Below are positions 23,844-31,517 of a DNA stretch of 33,342 nt, one piece after another. The stretch is taken from the NCBI GenBank assembly GCA_030038755.1, contig JASHSK010000259.1:1-33342 (forward strand), written 5' to 3'. Made by a program: the position numbers and the translations under genes. The notes below the pieces were generated by a model. The model did no database searches and was not told where the DNA came from. It worked only from the letters and a program-made list of their open reading frames with translations. How positions within the stretch are numbered: position 1 is the first letter of the stretch; every line of letters starts with the position of its first letter. The stretch is from Gammaproteobacteria bacterium (GTDB taxonomy: Bacteria > Pseudomonadota > Gammaproteobacteria > Steroidobacterales > Steroidobacteraceae).

Positions 23844-25808
23844 ATGTATCGCGCCCCGCTCAGCGATCTGCGCTTCGTGCTCGAGGAGTTGCTCGACGCC
23901 GGGGCTCTCGGGCAGCTGCCGCGCTACCGCGAGTTCTCCATGGAGCTCGCCGGCTCGGTGCTGGAGGAGGCGGCGCGCTTTGGGGAAGCAGTGCTCGCCC
24001 CGATCAACCGGCTGGGCGATCGCGTCGGGGCGCGCCTCGAGAGCGGCCAGGTGCACATGCCGCCGGAATTTCGCGTGGCCTATCGGCAGTTCGTCGAGGC
24101 GGGCTGGCCGCAGATGACCGCGGGTGCCGAGCACGGGGGGCAAGGTCAGCCGCTCGTGCTCGCGCAGGCCACCGAGGAGATCTGGTTCGGCGCCAACGTG
24201 GCCTTCATGCTCTGTCCGCTGCTGGGACGCGGCGCGGTAGAGTCATTGGAGCGCAACGCCGGCGCGCCGCTCGCCGCGCGGCTGCTGCCGCCCATGGTCA
24301 GCGGCCGGTGGACCGGTACGATGAATCTCACCGAGCCGCAGGCCGGCTCGGATCTCGCTGCGATTCGCACGCGTGCCACGCCCGAGGGTGACCACTATCG
24401 CCTCCGCGGGCAAAAGATCTTCATCACCTACGGCGACCACGATATGGCGGACAACATCGTGCACATGGTGCTCGCGCGCATCGACGGCGCGCCCGCCGGT
24501 GTGCACGGCATCTCGATGTTCGCCGTGCCCAAACGCCTGGTGGACGAGCACGGCGCCCTCGGTGCCGACAATGATCTGCGTTGCGTGTCCATCGAGCACA
24601 AGCTCGGCATCCACGCGAGTCCCACCTGCGTGATGTCCTACGGGGATCACGGGGGCGCGATCGGGTATCTCATCGGCGAGCCCCATCACGGCCTCGAGTA
24701 CATGTTCGTGATGATGAATACCGCGCGCCTGTCGGTCGGCGTGCAGGGCGTCGGCCTCGCGGAGCTGGCCTTCCAGCAGGCGCGCGACTGGGCCACCACC
24801 CGCCTGCAGGGTCATGCCGTCGGCGAAGCGCGCCAGGGGCACGGTGCCGCGCCCGGTACCGCGCCCCGTGTGGCGCCGAGCGTGGCGCCCAATGCGGCGT
24901 CCAGTGTGGCGCCCAGCGTCGTGTCCAGCACCGCGCCCAGCCCGATCATCGCGCACCCGGATGTACGCCGCATGCTGCTGACGATCAAGTCGACGGTGGA
25001 GGCGATGCGCGCGCTCGCGCTGTACGCGGCGCTACAGCTCGATCGCGCCCGCGCCGAGCCTGACGCGGCGCGCGCCGCCGCGGCGCTGGCGCGCGGCGAG
25101 CTGTTGATCCCGATCGTCAAGGGTTGGTGCACCGAGCAGGCCATCGAACTGGCGTCCCTGAGCATTCAGATCCACGGTGGCATGGGTTTCATCGAGGAGA
25201 CCGGTGCCGCGCAGACGCTGCGCGACGCGCGCATTACTTCGATCTATGAGGGCACCACGGGCATCCAGGCCAACGATCTGCTCGGCCGCAAGCTACAGCG
25301 CGATCATGGCGCGGCGCTCACCACGCTCGTGAACGAGCTGCTCGAGGAACTCGGTGGGCAACCCGGCGCCGACGCCACGCTGCACGCCGTGCGCAGCGCG
25401 GCCGCCGATGCGCTCGCGCTGCTGCGTGATGTGACCGGAGCGCTGCTGCAGCAGCTCTCCACCTCTCCCGCGAGCGCCTACGCCGTATCCGTTCCCTATC
25501 TGCAGCTGTGCGGCCGCGTGCTCGGTGGCGCGCTGTTGGCCCGCGCAGCGCAGATCGCGGCCGCGCGGCTTGCGGCCGCGCGCCTCGAGGCCCTGGGCGA
25601 TGCGGCTGCCGGCACGGCGCCCACGCCCCCCCCTTCGTCGACTGTCCCATTGTCGACACCACCGAGCGCGCACGCGGATTTCTATCGGGCGAAGCTGCAG
25701 ACGGCGCGCTTCTATGCCGGGCAGCTGCTGCCGCAGGCGCTGGGATTGGTGCGAATCGTGCGCTCCGGCGGTGCGAGCGTTGCGGAGGCCGACCCTCGGC
25801 TGATCTGA
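23844..25808 (+). CDS. acyl-CoA dehydrogenase, DmdC/large C-terminal-domain type
   Basis: A 654-residue FAD enzyme that forms trans-2-enoyl-CoA. It has an N-terminal extension before the acyl-CoA dehydrogenase core. TGTMNLTEPQAGSDLAAIRT and the ITYGDHDMADNIVH region form the FAD and substrate site. The catalytic Glu lies in TSIYEGTTGIQANDLLGRKL, as in the long DmdC-like subfamily, and an extra C-terminal helical domain (about 500-650) follows. A low-complexity insert with repeats of APSVAP/SSVAPSV type (about residues 330-368, 24838-24945) sits within the core, and a second Pro-rich stretch is near 25617-25675. The ATG at 23844 lacks a clear ribosome site. Chain-length preference is unknown. 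Confidence 0.9.
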   Translation: MYRAPLSDLRFVLEELLDAGALGQLPRYREFSMELAGSVLEEAARFGEAVLAPINRLGDRVGARLESGQVHMPPEFRVAYRQFVEAGWPQMTAGAEHGGQGQPLVLAQATEEIWFGANVAFMLCPLLGRGAVESLERNAGAPLAARLLPPMVSGRWTGTMNLTEPQAGSDLAAIRTRATPEGDHYRLRGQKIFITYGDHDMADNIVHMVLARIDGAPAGVHGISMFAVPKRLVDEHGALGADNDLRCVSIEHKLGIHASPTCVMSYGDHGGAIGYLIGEPHHGLEYMFVMMNTARLSVGVQGVGLAELAFQQARDWATTRLQGHAVGEARQGHGAAPGTAPRVAPSVAPNAASSVAPSVVSSTAPSPIIAHPDVRRMLLTIKSTVEAMRALALYAALQLDRARAEPDAARAAAALARGELLIPIVKGWCTEQAIELASLSIQIHGGMGFIEETGAAQTLRDARITSIYEGTTGIQANDLLGRKLQRDHGAALTTLVNELLEELGGQPGADATLHAVRSAAADALALLRDVTGALLQQLSTSPASAYAVSVPYLQLCGRVLGGALLARAAQIAAARLAAARLEALGDAAAGTAPTPPPSSTVPLSTPPSAHADFYRAKLQTARFYAGQLLPQALGLVRIVRSGGASVAEADPRLI

Positions 25809-25952
25809 GCGGGAGGCGCTGATCCGAGCGGAACCCGCGGCCGGTCTCAAAGGTCAGTGTCCCATCGAGTACACTGAGCGCCATTCAAGGGGGGTGCTCC
25901 TCGGCGCGTGGCGCCTCGATGCGTCATCCCCTTGCTGCCACGGATGCAAGAC

Positions 25953-26591
25953 ATGTCAAGCGATGTTCGTATTGCGTTTCTGGCCGTCGGAGCAATTCTG
26001 CTGGCGGCGGGACTCCTCGCAACGTTCCTGCGCATACGCGGCCGGGGTTCGGCCGCCGGCATGGGCCTGCGGGTGCTGATGGTGGCGGCCGGTGTGGCAC
26101 TGCTTACCGGAGGGATAGTGACCGCGCGCCGCGGCCCGGCAGTGACCGTGCGCCGCGCCCCGGCAGTCGGCGCTCCGGCAGTCGGCGCTCCGGCAGTCGG
26201 TGCTCCGGCAGTCACGGCGCGCAGCGGCACCCCGGTGCCGGCGGTGCGTCCCGATCTGATCGTGCTGGCGGGCTCGGCGTTCGACGGCTGCACATCCCCG
26301 AAGCGGCCCGCCGACCCTCCGGATGGCACGACCGCGACACACGCACAGATGCTCGCCTCGGATACGCAGACCCAGGCCTTCAACACGGCGACCAACGTCT
26401 ATCTGGCCTGTCTCGACAAGGCCGCGCGCGATTTCGATGGCCAGTACGGCGCGGTACTGAATGCGGACGGGCTGCGACAGATAGAGGCGATGCATACGCG
26501 CATCCATAACGCGGCGGTGGACACCGATCAGGCTGTCGCCGACCGTTTCAACAAGCAACTGCGAATCTACAAAGCGCGCGGCGGGGTCTGA
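25953..26591 (+). CDS. hypothetical membrane-anchored protein with APAVG repeats
   Basis: About 212 residues. Two hydrophobic helices lie at the N-terminus (IAFLAVGAILLAAGLLATFL and VLMVAAGVALLTGGIVTA). A short repeat follows, four units of roughly APAVG (26158-26214), then a soluble domain containing FDGCTSPKRPADPPDGTTAT, MLASDTQTQAFNTATNVYLA and CLDKAARDFDGQY. The Cys-Pro-rich/CLD pattern resembles small exported proteins common in related gammaproteobacteria, but I cannot name the family. Starts at 25908 (GTG), 25944 and 25953 are in frame; 25953 fits the helix and has a weak GGA 8 nt upstream. Confidence 0.65.
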   Translation: MSSDVRIAFLAVGAILLAAGLLATFLRIRGRGSAAGMGLRVLMVAAGVALLTGGIVTARRGPAVTVRRAPAVGAPAVGAPAVGAPAVTARSGTPVPAVRPDLIVLAGSAFDGCTSPKRPADPPDGTTATHAQMLASDTQTQAFNTATNVYLACLDKAARDFDGQYGAVLNADGLRQIEAMHTRIHNAAVDTDQAVADRFNKQLRIYKARGGV

Positions 26592-26854
26592 GCCGGGCTG
26601 AGCCGCCTTACGAGCGCGGCCGGCACGCCGGCAAGCGTCGCCGTTTCGCGACGGCGCGTCATTCATGCACGCTGTCGGTCAGCGCGGCGCGCGATCAGCC
26701 GTTGGTGACATGGGAAAGAGCGCGCCAGGAACTTGCGCCGGCTGCCCGCGTCAGAGAGCGTTGGGCTGCCGCAGAGCCGGCGATCCGCTGGCGCTCGACG
26801 GAAAGATACGGCACGCGCGACGGTGCCCTCCACTCGAGTCACGTGAGGTGCTTA
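26592..26854. other. 263-bp leader region before the outer-membrane protein gene
   Basis: No conserved gene or strong promoter hexamers were found. It ends with the GAGG ribosome site (26844-26847) of the next gene. Confidence 0.4.
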
Positions 26855-27400
26855 ATGCAGAAAAAACTCGTTTTCATTGGGCTGGCCGTGTGCGCGTCGG
26901 GGTCCACCGCGGCTCTGGCGGCGCAGCCTTACAATGCCTATGGGCTGTACTTCGGTGCGAGCGTCGGCGAGCTTTACTACAACGAGCAAGGCCTGGCTCA
27001 GATGAACCCGACGATCGCGGAGTTCCGCGTCGGGCAGCAGTTGAATCCCTATATTGCGCTCGAGGCTCGCCTCGGCACCAACGTCAGCGGCGGCGCAGCT
27101 TACGGCTATCACATCAATTCCAACGTCATCTACGGCGCCCTGGTCAAGGGTATGTACCCGCTGAACCCGTGGTTCTCCCCCTACGTCACGCTGGGCCTCG
27201 GAGGCGCAGACTGGCATCGCAACTATCCGAGTTACAACTCCAACAATATCGCGGTCTCCTTCGGCATCGGCGGGGAGGTCAACGTCGCCGGCAATACCTC
27301 ACTCGATGTGGAGTGGGGCCGGCTGACCAGCGGTGACAACGCCGGCTACGGCTATACCGCCGATACGCTTCTGTTTGGTGTGAACTGGCGAATCCAGTAG
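26855..27400 (+). CDS. outer-membrane beta-barrel protein (OmpW/OMP_b-brl-like)
   Basis: A 181-residue exported protein. Its signal peptide is MQKKLVFIGLAVCASGSTAA with likely cleavage after ALA near residue 23. Alternating Tyr/Gly-rich strands follow (YGLYFGASVGELYYNE, AEFRVGQQLNPYIALEARLG, YGALVKGMYPLNPWFSPYVT, ADTLLFGVNWRIQ), consistent with an eight-strand barrel. The last residue is not the usual Phe. GAGG 7 nt before the ATG supports this start over an upstream in-frame ATG at 26702. Transport or structural role unknown. Confidence 0.82.
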   Translation: MQKKLVFIGLAVCASGSTAALAAQPYNAYGLYFGASVGELYYNEQGLAQMNPTIAEFRVGQQLNPYIALEARLGTNVSGGAAYGYHINSNVIYGALVKGMYPLNPWFSPYVTLGLGGADWHRNYPSYNSNNIAVSFGIGGEVNVAGNTSLDVEWGRLTSGDNAGYGYTADTLLFGVNWRIQ

Positions 27401-27458
27401 TCCGGTCGCGATCGCGGCGCTTGCGCTCGCGGCGCTTTGGCCCGCGGCGCGGGCGCCC

Positions 27459-27501
27459 GCGGTGCCTTCGTCAGCGGTGCCTTCGGCCGCGGTACCCTTC
27501 G
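27459..27501. repeat. degenerate about 15-bp GC-rich repeats, intergenic
   Basis: GCGGTGCCTTCG occurs at 27459-27470 and 27474-27485, with a related GCGGTACCCTTCG at 27489-27501, in the gap between the barrel gene and the alcohol dehydrogenase. Confidence 0.65.
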
Positions 27502-27509
27502 GCCGCGAC

Positions 27510-27536
27510 CCTCGCGCGTGACGCCTTCGCGCGAGG
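27510..27536. terminator. hairpin between convergent genes
   Basis: CCTCGCGCG (27510-27518), loop of 9 nt, CGCGCGAGG (27528-27536): a perfect 9-bp stem placed one base beyond the stop of the dehydrogenase gene on the minus strand. No U-tract is visible, so Rho-independent function is uncertain; it may act bidirectionally. Confidence 0.5.
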
Positions 27537-27537
27537 A

Positions 27538-28551
27538 CTACGGCACCAGCACCGCGGCGCCGCTATAGCGGCCGGCGCGCAGGTCATCGAGCGCGCTCTG
27601 GGCGTGTGAGAGCGCGTAGCGATGCACCTGCACGTGCAGCGGCAGCTGCGCGGCCAGCTGCAGGAATTCGCGCCCGTCGGCGCGCGTGAGGTTCGCGACC
27701 GAGACGATCTGGCGCTCGCCCCACAGCCACTCGTACGGGAACTCGGGGATGGGAGTCATGTGGATGCCGCCGCACACGACACGCCCGCCCTTGCGCACGG
27801 CGCGCAGGGCGCGCGGCACCAGTTCCCCGACCGGCGCAAAGATGATCGCCGCATCGAGCGGCTCGGGCGGCGGCTGGTCGCTTGCGCCGACCCAGCTCGC
27901 TCCCAGCGAACGCGCGAATGCGGCGGCCGGCTCATCGCCGGGACGTACGAACGCGTAGACCTCGCGCTGCTGGTGGCGCGCAACCTGTGTGATCAGATGC
28001 GCGGCGGCACCGAAGCCGTACAGACCCAGTCGGCGTGCCGCACCGGCTTTGACGAGACAGCGATAGCCGATCAGCCCGGCGCACAGCAGCGGCGCGGCGT
28101 GCAGATCGTCGAGCTCCGCGGGCAGCTCGAGGCAGAAGCGCGCATCGGCCAGCGTGTATTCGGCGTAGCCTCCATCGATCTGGTAGCCCGTGAAGCGCGC
28201 CTGATCGCAGAGGTTCTCCTCGCCGCGGCGGCAGTAACTGCAATGACCGCAGGCGTAGCCCAGCCACGGAATCCCGACGCGCGCACCCACGCGGACGGAG
28301 GTGCCGGGCGCGGCGGCGTCGATGACCCCGACGATCTCATGGCCGGGGATGATCGGCAGCTTCGGATCGGGTAGCTCGCCATCGACCACGTGCAGATCGG
28401 TGCGGCACACGGCGCAGGCGCTGACACGCACGCGAACCTGGCCGGGCCCGGGTTCCGGCAGCGCGCGCTGCTCGCTGACCAGCGGCGTGCGCGGCTGCTG
28501 CAGGACCATCGCCGACATTGCAGCGTGCATGCGCGGCTCTGGGCGGTTCAT
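27538..28551 (-). CDS. zinc-dependent alcohol dehydrogenase (MDR family)
   Basis: A 337-residue NAD(P)-dependent dehydrogenase. The catalytic zinc site has Cys49 in CAVCRTDLH and the GHE motif at 70-72. The structural zinc lobe has Cys101, 104, 107 and 115 (CGHCSYCRRGEENLC). The Rossmann glycines are in LGLYGFGAAAHL. The family oxidises alcohols or reduces aldehydes; substrate unknown. The ATG at 28551 overlaps the LysR stop (ATGA), so the two are probably translated from one mRNA. Starts at 28530 or 28515 are also possible. Confidence 0.9.
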   Translation of the reverse strand: MNRPEPRMHAAMSAMVLQQPRTPLVSEQRALPEPGPGQVRVRVSACAVCRTDLHVVDGELPDPKLPIIPGHEIVGVIDAAAPGTSVRVGARVGIPWLGYACGHCSYCRRGEENLCDQARFTGYQIDGGYAEYTLADARFCLELPAELDDLHAAPLLCAGLIGYRCLVKAGAARRLGLYGFGAAAHLITQVARHQQREVYAFVRPGDEPAAAFARSLGASWVGASDQPPPEPLDAAIIFAPVGELVPRALRAVRKGGRVVCGGIHMTPIPEFPYEWLWGERQIVSVANLTRADGREFLQLAAQLPLHVQVHRYALSHAQSALDDLRAGRYSGAAVLVP

Positions 28552-29678
28552 TCCTGATCGGCGTGCAGTGGCTCACCGGGTCCTTCACCCTGAGTGCGTG
28601 CGCTGCCGCCGCTTTCCGCCGGCAAAGGTTCACCGGAGCGCTTCGCACCGCTGCGGCCGGCCGGCGCGCCGGCCGCACCGAGTACCGGAACCATATTGGC
28701 GAGCAGGAATTCCAGAAACTGTCGGACCGCGGCCGAATCGGCGCCGACGGCCGGTTGCAACGCCTGCAGCTCGAGAGGCTCCTCCGGCACCCAGTCGGGC
28801 AGTACCCGCTCGAGCTTGCCCATCGCCAGCCCCTGGCGGCAGAGAAACTCCGGCAGCACCGCGATGCCCAGGCCTGCCGCGGCGCTGGAGTGCACCAGCG
28901 CCGGATCGTCGACCTGCAGCGTCGCACGCAGGTGCAGCTCCTGTAGCTGTGCGTGCGCGGGCAGCGTGCTCCCCGGGCCGGAGCGGCCCTGCGCGCCGCG
29001 CGGCTCCCCGCCGCTGCGATATAGCCGCAGCGGCGCATTGCCTGCGGGGCGCAGCACCGTGTGCGCGGTCAGATCCGCCGGCTTGCGGGGCCGGCCGTGC
29101 TGCGCGAGATAGGCAGGAGTTGCGCACAGCAGCAGCGGCGGCCGGCCGAGCGGCGTGCGGCTCAGCTCCGACGCTGGAGCGCGGGTATCGGGGCCATGGG
29201 TATCCGGGGTATCGGCGGTCTGGGTCAGGCCGGCCGCGCGCGCGGCATTGCAGATCAGCAGGTCCCAGTCAGCCGACGGCCCCGCGGGCACGGTGTCAAC
29301 CACGGTCACGTTGAGGGCGATGTCCGTGTAGCGCTCGAGGAAGCGCGGCACGAGGGGAGTCACGAGCAACCGTCCGTAGCCGGGGTCCACCAGCAGTCGC
29401 AGGCGCCGCGGCGCTTCGGGGGCACTGGCGAAACGCGCACGGACCGCTTCGACCTCCACCAGCAGACGCTGGCAGTGAGGGCGCAGCAGCTCGCCCGCCG
29501 GTGTCAGGCTCACGCGGCGCGTGGTGCGGTTCAAAAGACGAGTGCCGAGGCGCCGTTCGAGGCTTACTATGGCACGGCTGACTGCGACTTTCGGCACGCC
29601 CAGCAGGCGGGCGGCCGCGGTGAAGGACCTCAGTTCGCAGACATGTGCGAAGGCAGCCATCTCGGAAGCCAGCCACAT
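28548..29678 (-). CDS. LysR-family transcriptional regulator
   Basis: A 376-residue protein. The N-terminal winged helix is typical (FAHVCELRSFTAAARLLGVP, KVAVSRAIVSLERRLGTRLL, RTTRRVSLTPAGE). The effector-binding domain follows (residues about 90-330), with LLICNAARA and VHSSAAAGLGIAVLPEFLC. It is longer than the usual 300 residues because of Pro/Thr/Ala-rich inserts in the effector domain and a 40-residue tail. The ATG at 29678 is set by homology. It is upstream of and overlaps the dehydrogenase gene, and is divergent from the VTC gene over 66 bp, so either may be its target. Confidence 0.9.
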   Translation of the reverse strand: MWLASEMAAFAHVCELRSFTAAARLLGVPKVAVSRAIVSLERRLGTRLLNRTTRRVSLTPAGELLRPHCQRLLVEVEAVRARFASAPEAPRRLRLLVDPGYGRLLVTPLVPRFLERYTDIALNVTVVDTVPAGPSADWDLLICNAARAAGLTQTADTPDTHGPDTRAPASELSRTPLGRPPLLLCATPAYLAQHGRPRKPADLTAHTVLRPAGNAPLRLYRSGGEPRGAQGRSGPGSTLPAHAQLQELHLRATLQVDDPALVHSSAAAGLGIAVLPEFLCRQGLAMGKLERVLPDWVPEEPLELQALQPAVGADSAAVRQFLEFLLANMVPVLGAAGAPAGRSGAKRSGEPLPAESGGSARTQGEGPGEPLHADQE

Positions 29679-29694
29679 TGATCCGCCACCGCCT

Positions 29695-29723
29695 TTGATC
29701 CGACCTATGAGGCAGAGTATTGT
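29695..29723 (+). promoter_or_regulatory. candidate promoter of the VTC operon
   Basis: TTGATC (29695-29700) and TATTGT (29718-29723) are separated by 17 bp, giving a start site near 29730 and a very short leader with AAGGA at 29731-29735. It lies within the LysR divergent gap. Confidence 0.45.
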
Positions 29724-29744
29724 AGCCGACAAGGAACAATTGCG

Positions 29745-30764
29745 ATGCAGCCACCGCAGAGCGCCCTGGGAGCCGCTCCCCGCGACACGCCCCGCGACAG
29801 CCGCGAGTTTGCCTACGAGCTGAAGTTCTATGTCGGCAATCACCAGGCCGAGGCGCTGAAGAGCTGGGTGCGCGAACGGCTGCAGGCCGACCCGCACGGC
29901 GGCGGCCCCTACGCAGACAGCTACCGCGTCAGCAGCATCTATTTCGACACACAGGCATTCGACGTACTGGCGCGCCGCGGCTCTTTTGCGCGCAGCAAAT
30001 ACCGCGTGCGTCGCTACAACCACGGCGAGGTCATCTACCTCGAGCGTAAGACCCGCGGGCAGTACCGGGTTTTCAAGCGCCGCTCGGCCGCGGCGCTGGT
30101 ATCCCTGGGGCGCCTGCAGGAGTCGCAACCGGCCGATTGGGAAGGCCGCTGGTTTCATCGGCGGCTGCTGGCGAGGGCGCTGCGAGCCGTCAGCCGTGTG
30201 GATTACCAGCGGATCGCCCGCATCGGGAACAGCGATTACGGACCGGTACGCCTGACCCTGGATCAGGAGTTGCTGGCCTGGCCCGCGGGGGGTCTGAATT
30301 TCGAGGTTGGCGGCCAGGGCGTGCCGCTGTCGAGCCAACAGCTCATTCTGGAGCTGAAGTTCGGTAACGCCATGCCTGCGATATTCAAGGAGCTGATCCG
30401 TGAGTTTTCCCCCCGCCTGGAAGGCATCTCCAAGTACCGCCTGGCAAGTCTGGCGCTGGGGCTGGCCCCCAAGGCGATGGCTGCGGAGCCGCTCCCGGCA
30501 GGGCTGGCGGGTGAGGCGGGAGCGGCGGGAGCGGTACCGGTACTCGCTGCCCCGACGAATGGTGCCCCCGCGAGCGCGGTCCCCACGAATGGCGCACACA
30601 TTGCCGGCGCTGCCGGCCCCGGCGCCCTTGGTGCCGGTACGGCTGGTTCCGCCGCGGCGCACGTCGCCGGCAGGGCAGAGCTTCCCGGCGCGCATGCCCC
30701 CGGCGCGCATGGCCTTGCCTCCGGGGCCCCGGCGGCAGCGGCGCTGCGGCGCCGCGCGCTCTGA
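29745..30764 (+). CDS. VTC-domain protein (polyphosphate polymerase-like)
   Basis: A 339-residue protein with a triphosphate-tunnel type VTC domain (about residues 20-240): FAYELKFYV, SSIYFDTQAFDVL, YRVRRYN, VIYLERKTR, RVDYQRIA and LILELKFG carry the repeated Lys/Arg/Glu residues of the tunnel. Yeast Vtc4 makes polyphosphate from ATP; bacterial members are often encoded with DUF4956 proteins, as here. The C-terminal 90 residues are Ala/Gly/Pro low complexity and probably not part of the fold. AAGGA 9 nt upstream supports the ATG. Polyphosphate synthesis is an inference from family. Confidence 0.85.
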   Translation: MQPPQSALGAAPRDTPRDSREFAYELKFYVGNHQAEALKSWVRERLQADPHGGGPYADSYRVSSIYFDTQAFDVLARRGSFARSKYRVRRYNHGEVIYLERKTRGQYRVFKRRSAAALVSLGRLQESQPADWEGRWFHRRLLARALRAVSRVDYQRIARIGNSDYGPVRLTLDQELLAWPAGGLNFEVGGQGVPLSSQQLILELKFGNAMPAIFKELIREFSPRLEGISKYRLASLALGLAPKAMAAEPLPAGLAGEAGAAGAVPVLAAPTNGAPASAVPTNGAHIAGAAGPGALGAGTAGSAAAHVAGRAELPGAHAPGAHGLASGAPAAAALRRRAL

Positions 30765-30827
30765 GGCGGCGCCAGGCTCTGCGATGTGGCCGCTGTGATG
30801 CGGTGCCGGGTGCTCTGAGCGATACGC

Positions 30828-31517
30828 GTGCCTGCGTGGTTCAGGGAGGGGTTGGCGCGCACGACCGTCATTCCGACGTTCGACGTGGTGCTGCGCCTGC
30901 TCGTGGCGCTGGCGTTCGGCTATCTGGTGGCCGCGATCTACTTGCGCAGCCGCCGCGACGAATCCGACATCGGCGCTTCTTTCCCCATGACGCTGGTGCT
31001 GCTCGCCGTGCTGATCGCCATGGTCACGCAGGTGATCGGCAACAACGTGGCCCGTGCCTTCAGCCTGGTGGGCACGCTGGCGATCGTGCGTTTCCGCACG
31101 ATCGTGCGCGATACGCGCGACACCGCGTATGTCATCTTCGCGGTGGTGATCGGCATGGCGATCGGCGCGGCCGATCTGTGGATCGCGATCATCGGACTGC
31201 TGATCATCGCGTTCGCCGCGCTGCTCATCCCGATTCGCGCACGCACGCCGCAGCCGCTGGCGGACGTCTACGAGCTGCGGATTCGCGTCGCGCTCGGCCG
31301 TAACCCCGAGAGCGTCGCCGCCAGCGTGCTCGATGACTACCTGGATGCGCGCACGCTCATCGCCATGAGTACCAATCGGCCCGGGGTGTCGCTGGACTAC
31401 AGCTACGAGGCACGATTGAAGCCGGGACGCCTGGCGCAGGAGATGGTGCAGGCGCTCTCGATGGTGGAGGGGCTGCAGGAAGTGCGCATCGAGCGCCGCC
31501 CCGTGGATCGTCTGTGA
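30828..31517 (+). CDS. DUF4956 membrane protein
   Basis: A 229-residue protein with about four N-terminal membrane helices (VVLRLLVALAFGYLVAAIYL, FPMTLVLLAVLIAMVTQVI, TAYVIFAVVIGMAIGAA, IAIIGLLIIAFAALLIPI) and a soluble C-terminal domain. NNVARAFSLVGTLAIVRFRT and VRDTRDTAYV are characteristic of DUF4956. It is usually paired with VTC-domain proteins, presumably as a membrane partner. The GTG at 30828 has no clear ribosome site. Its stop overlaps the next start (GTGA). Confidence 0.87.
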   Translation: MPAWFREGLARTTVIPTFDVVLRLLVALAFGYLVAAIYLRSRRDESDIGASFPMTLVLLAVLIAMVTQVIGNNVARAFSLVGTLAIVRFRTIVRDTRDTAYVIFAVVIGMAIGAADLWIAIIGLLIIAFAALLIPIRARTPQPLADVYELRIRVALGRNPESVAASVLDDYLDARTLIAMSTNRPGVSLDYSYEARLKPGRLAQEMVQALSMVEGLQEVRIERRPVDRL

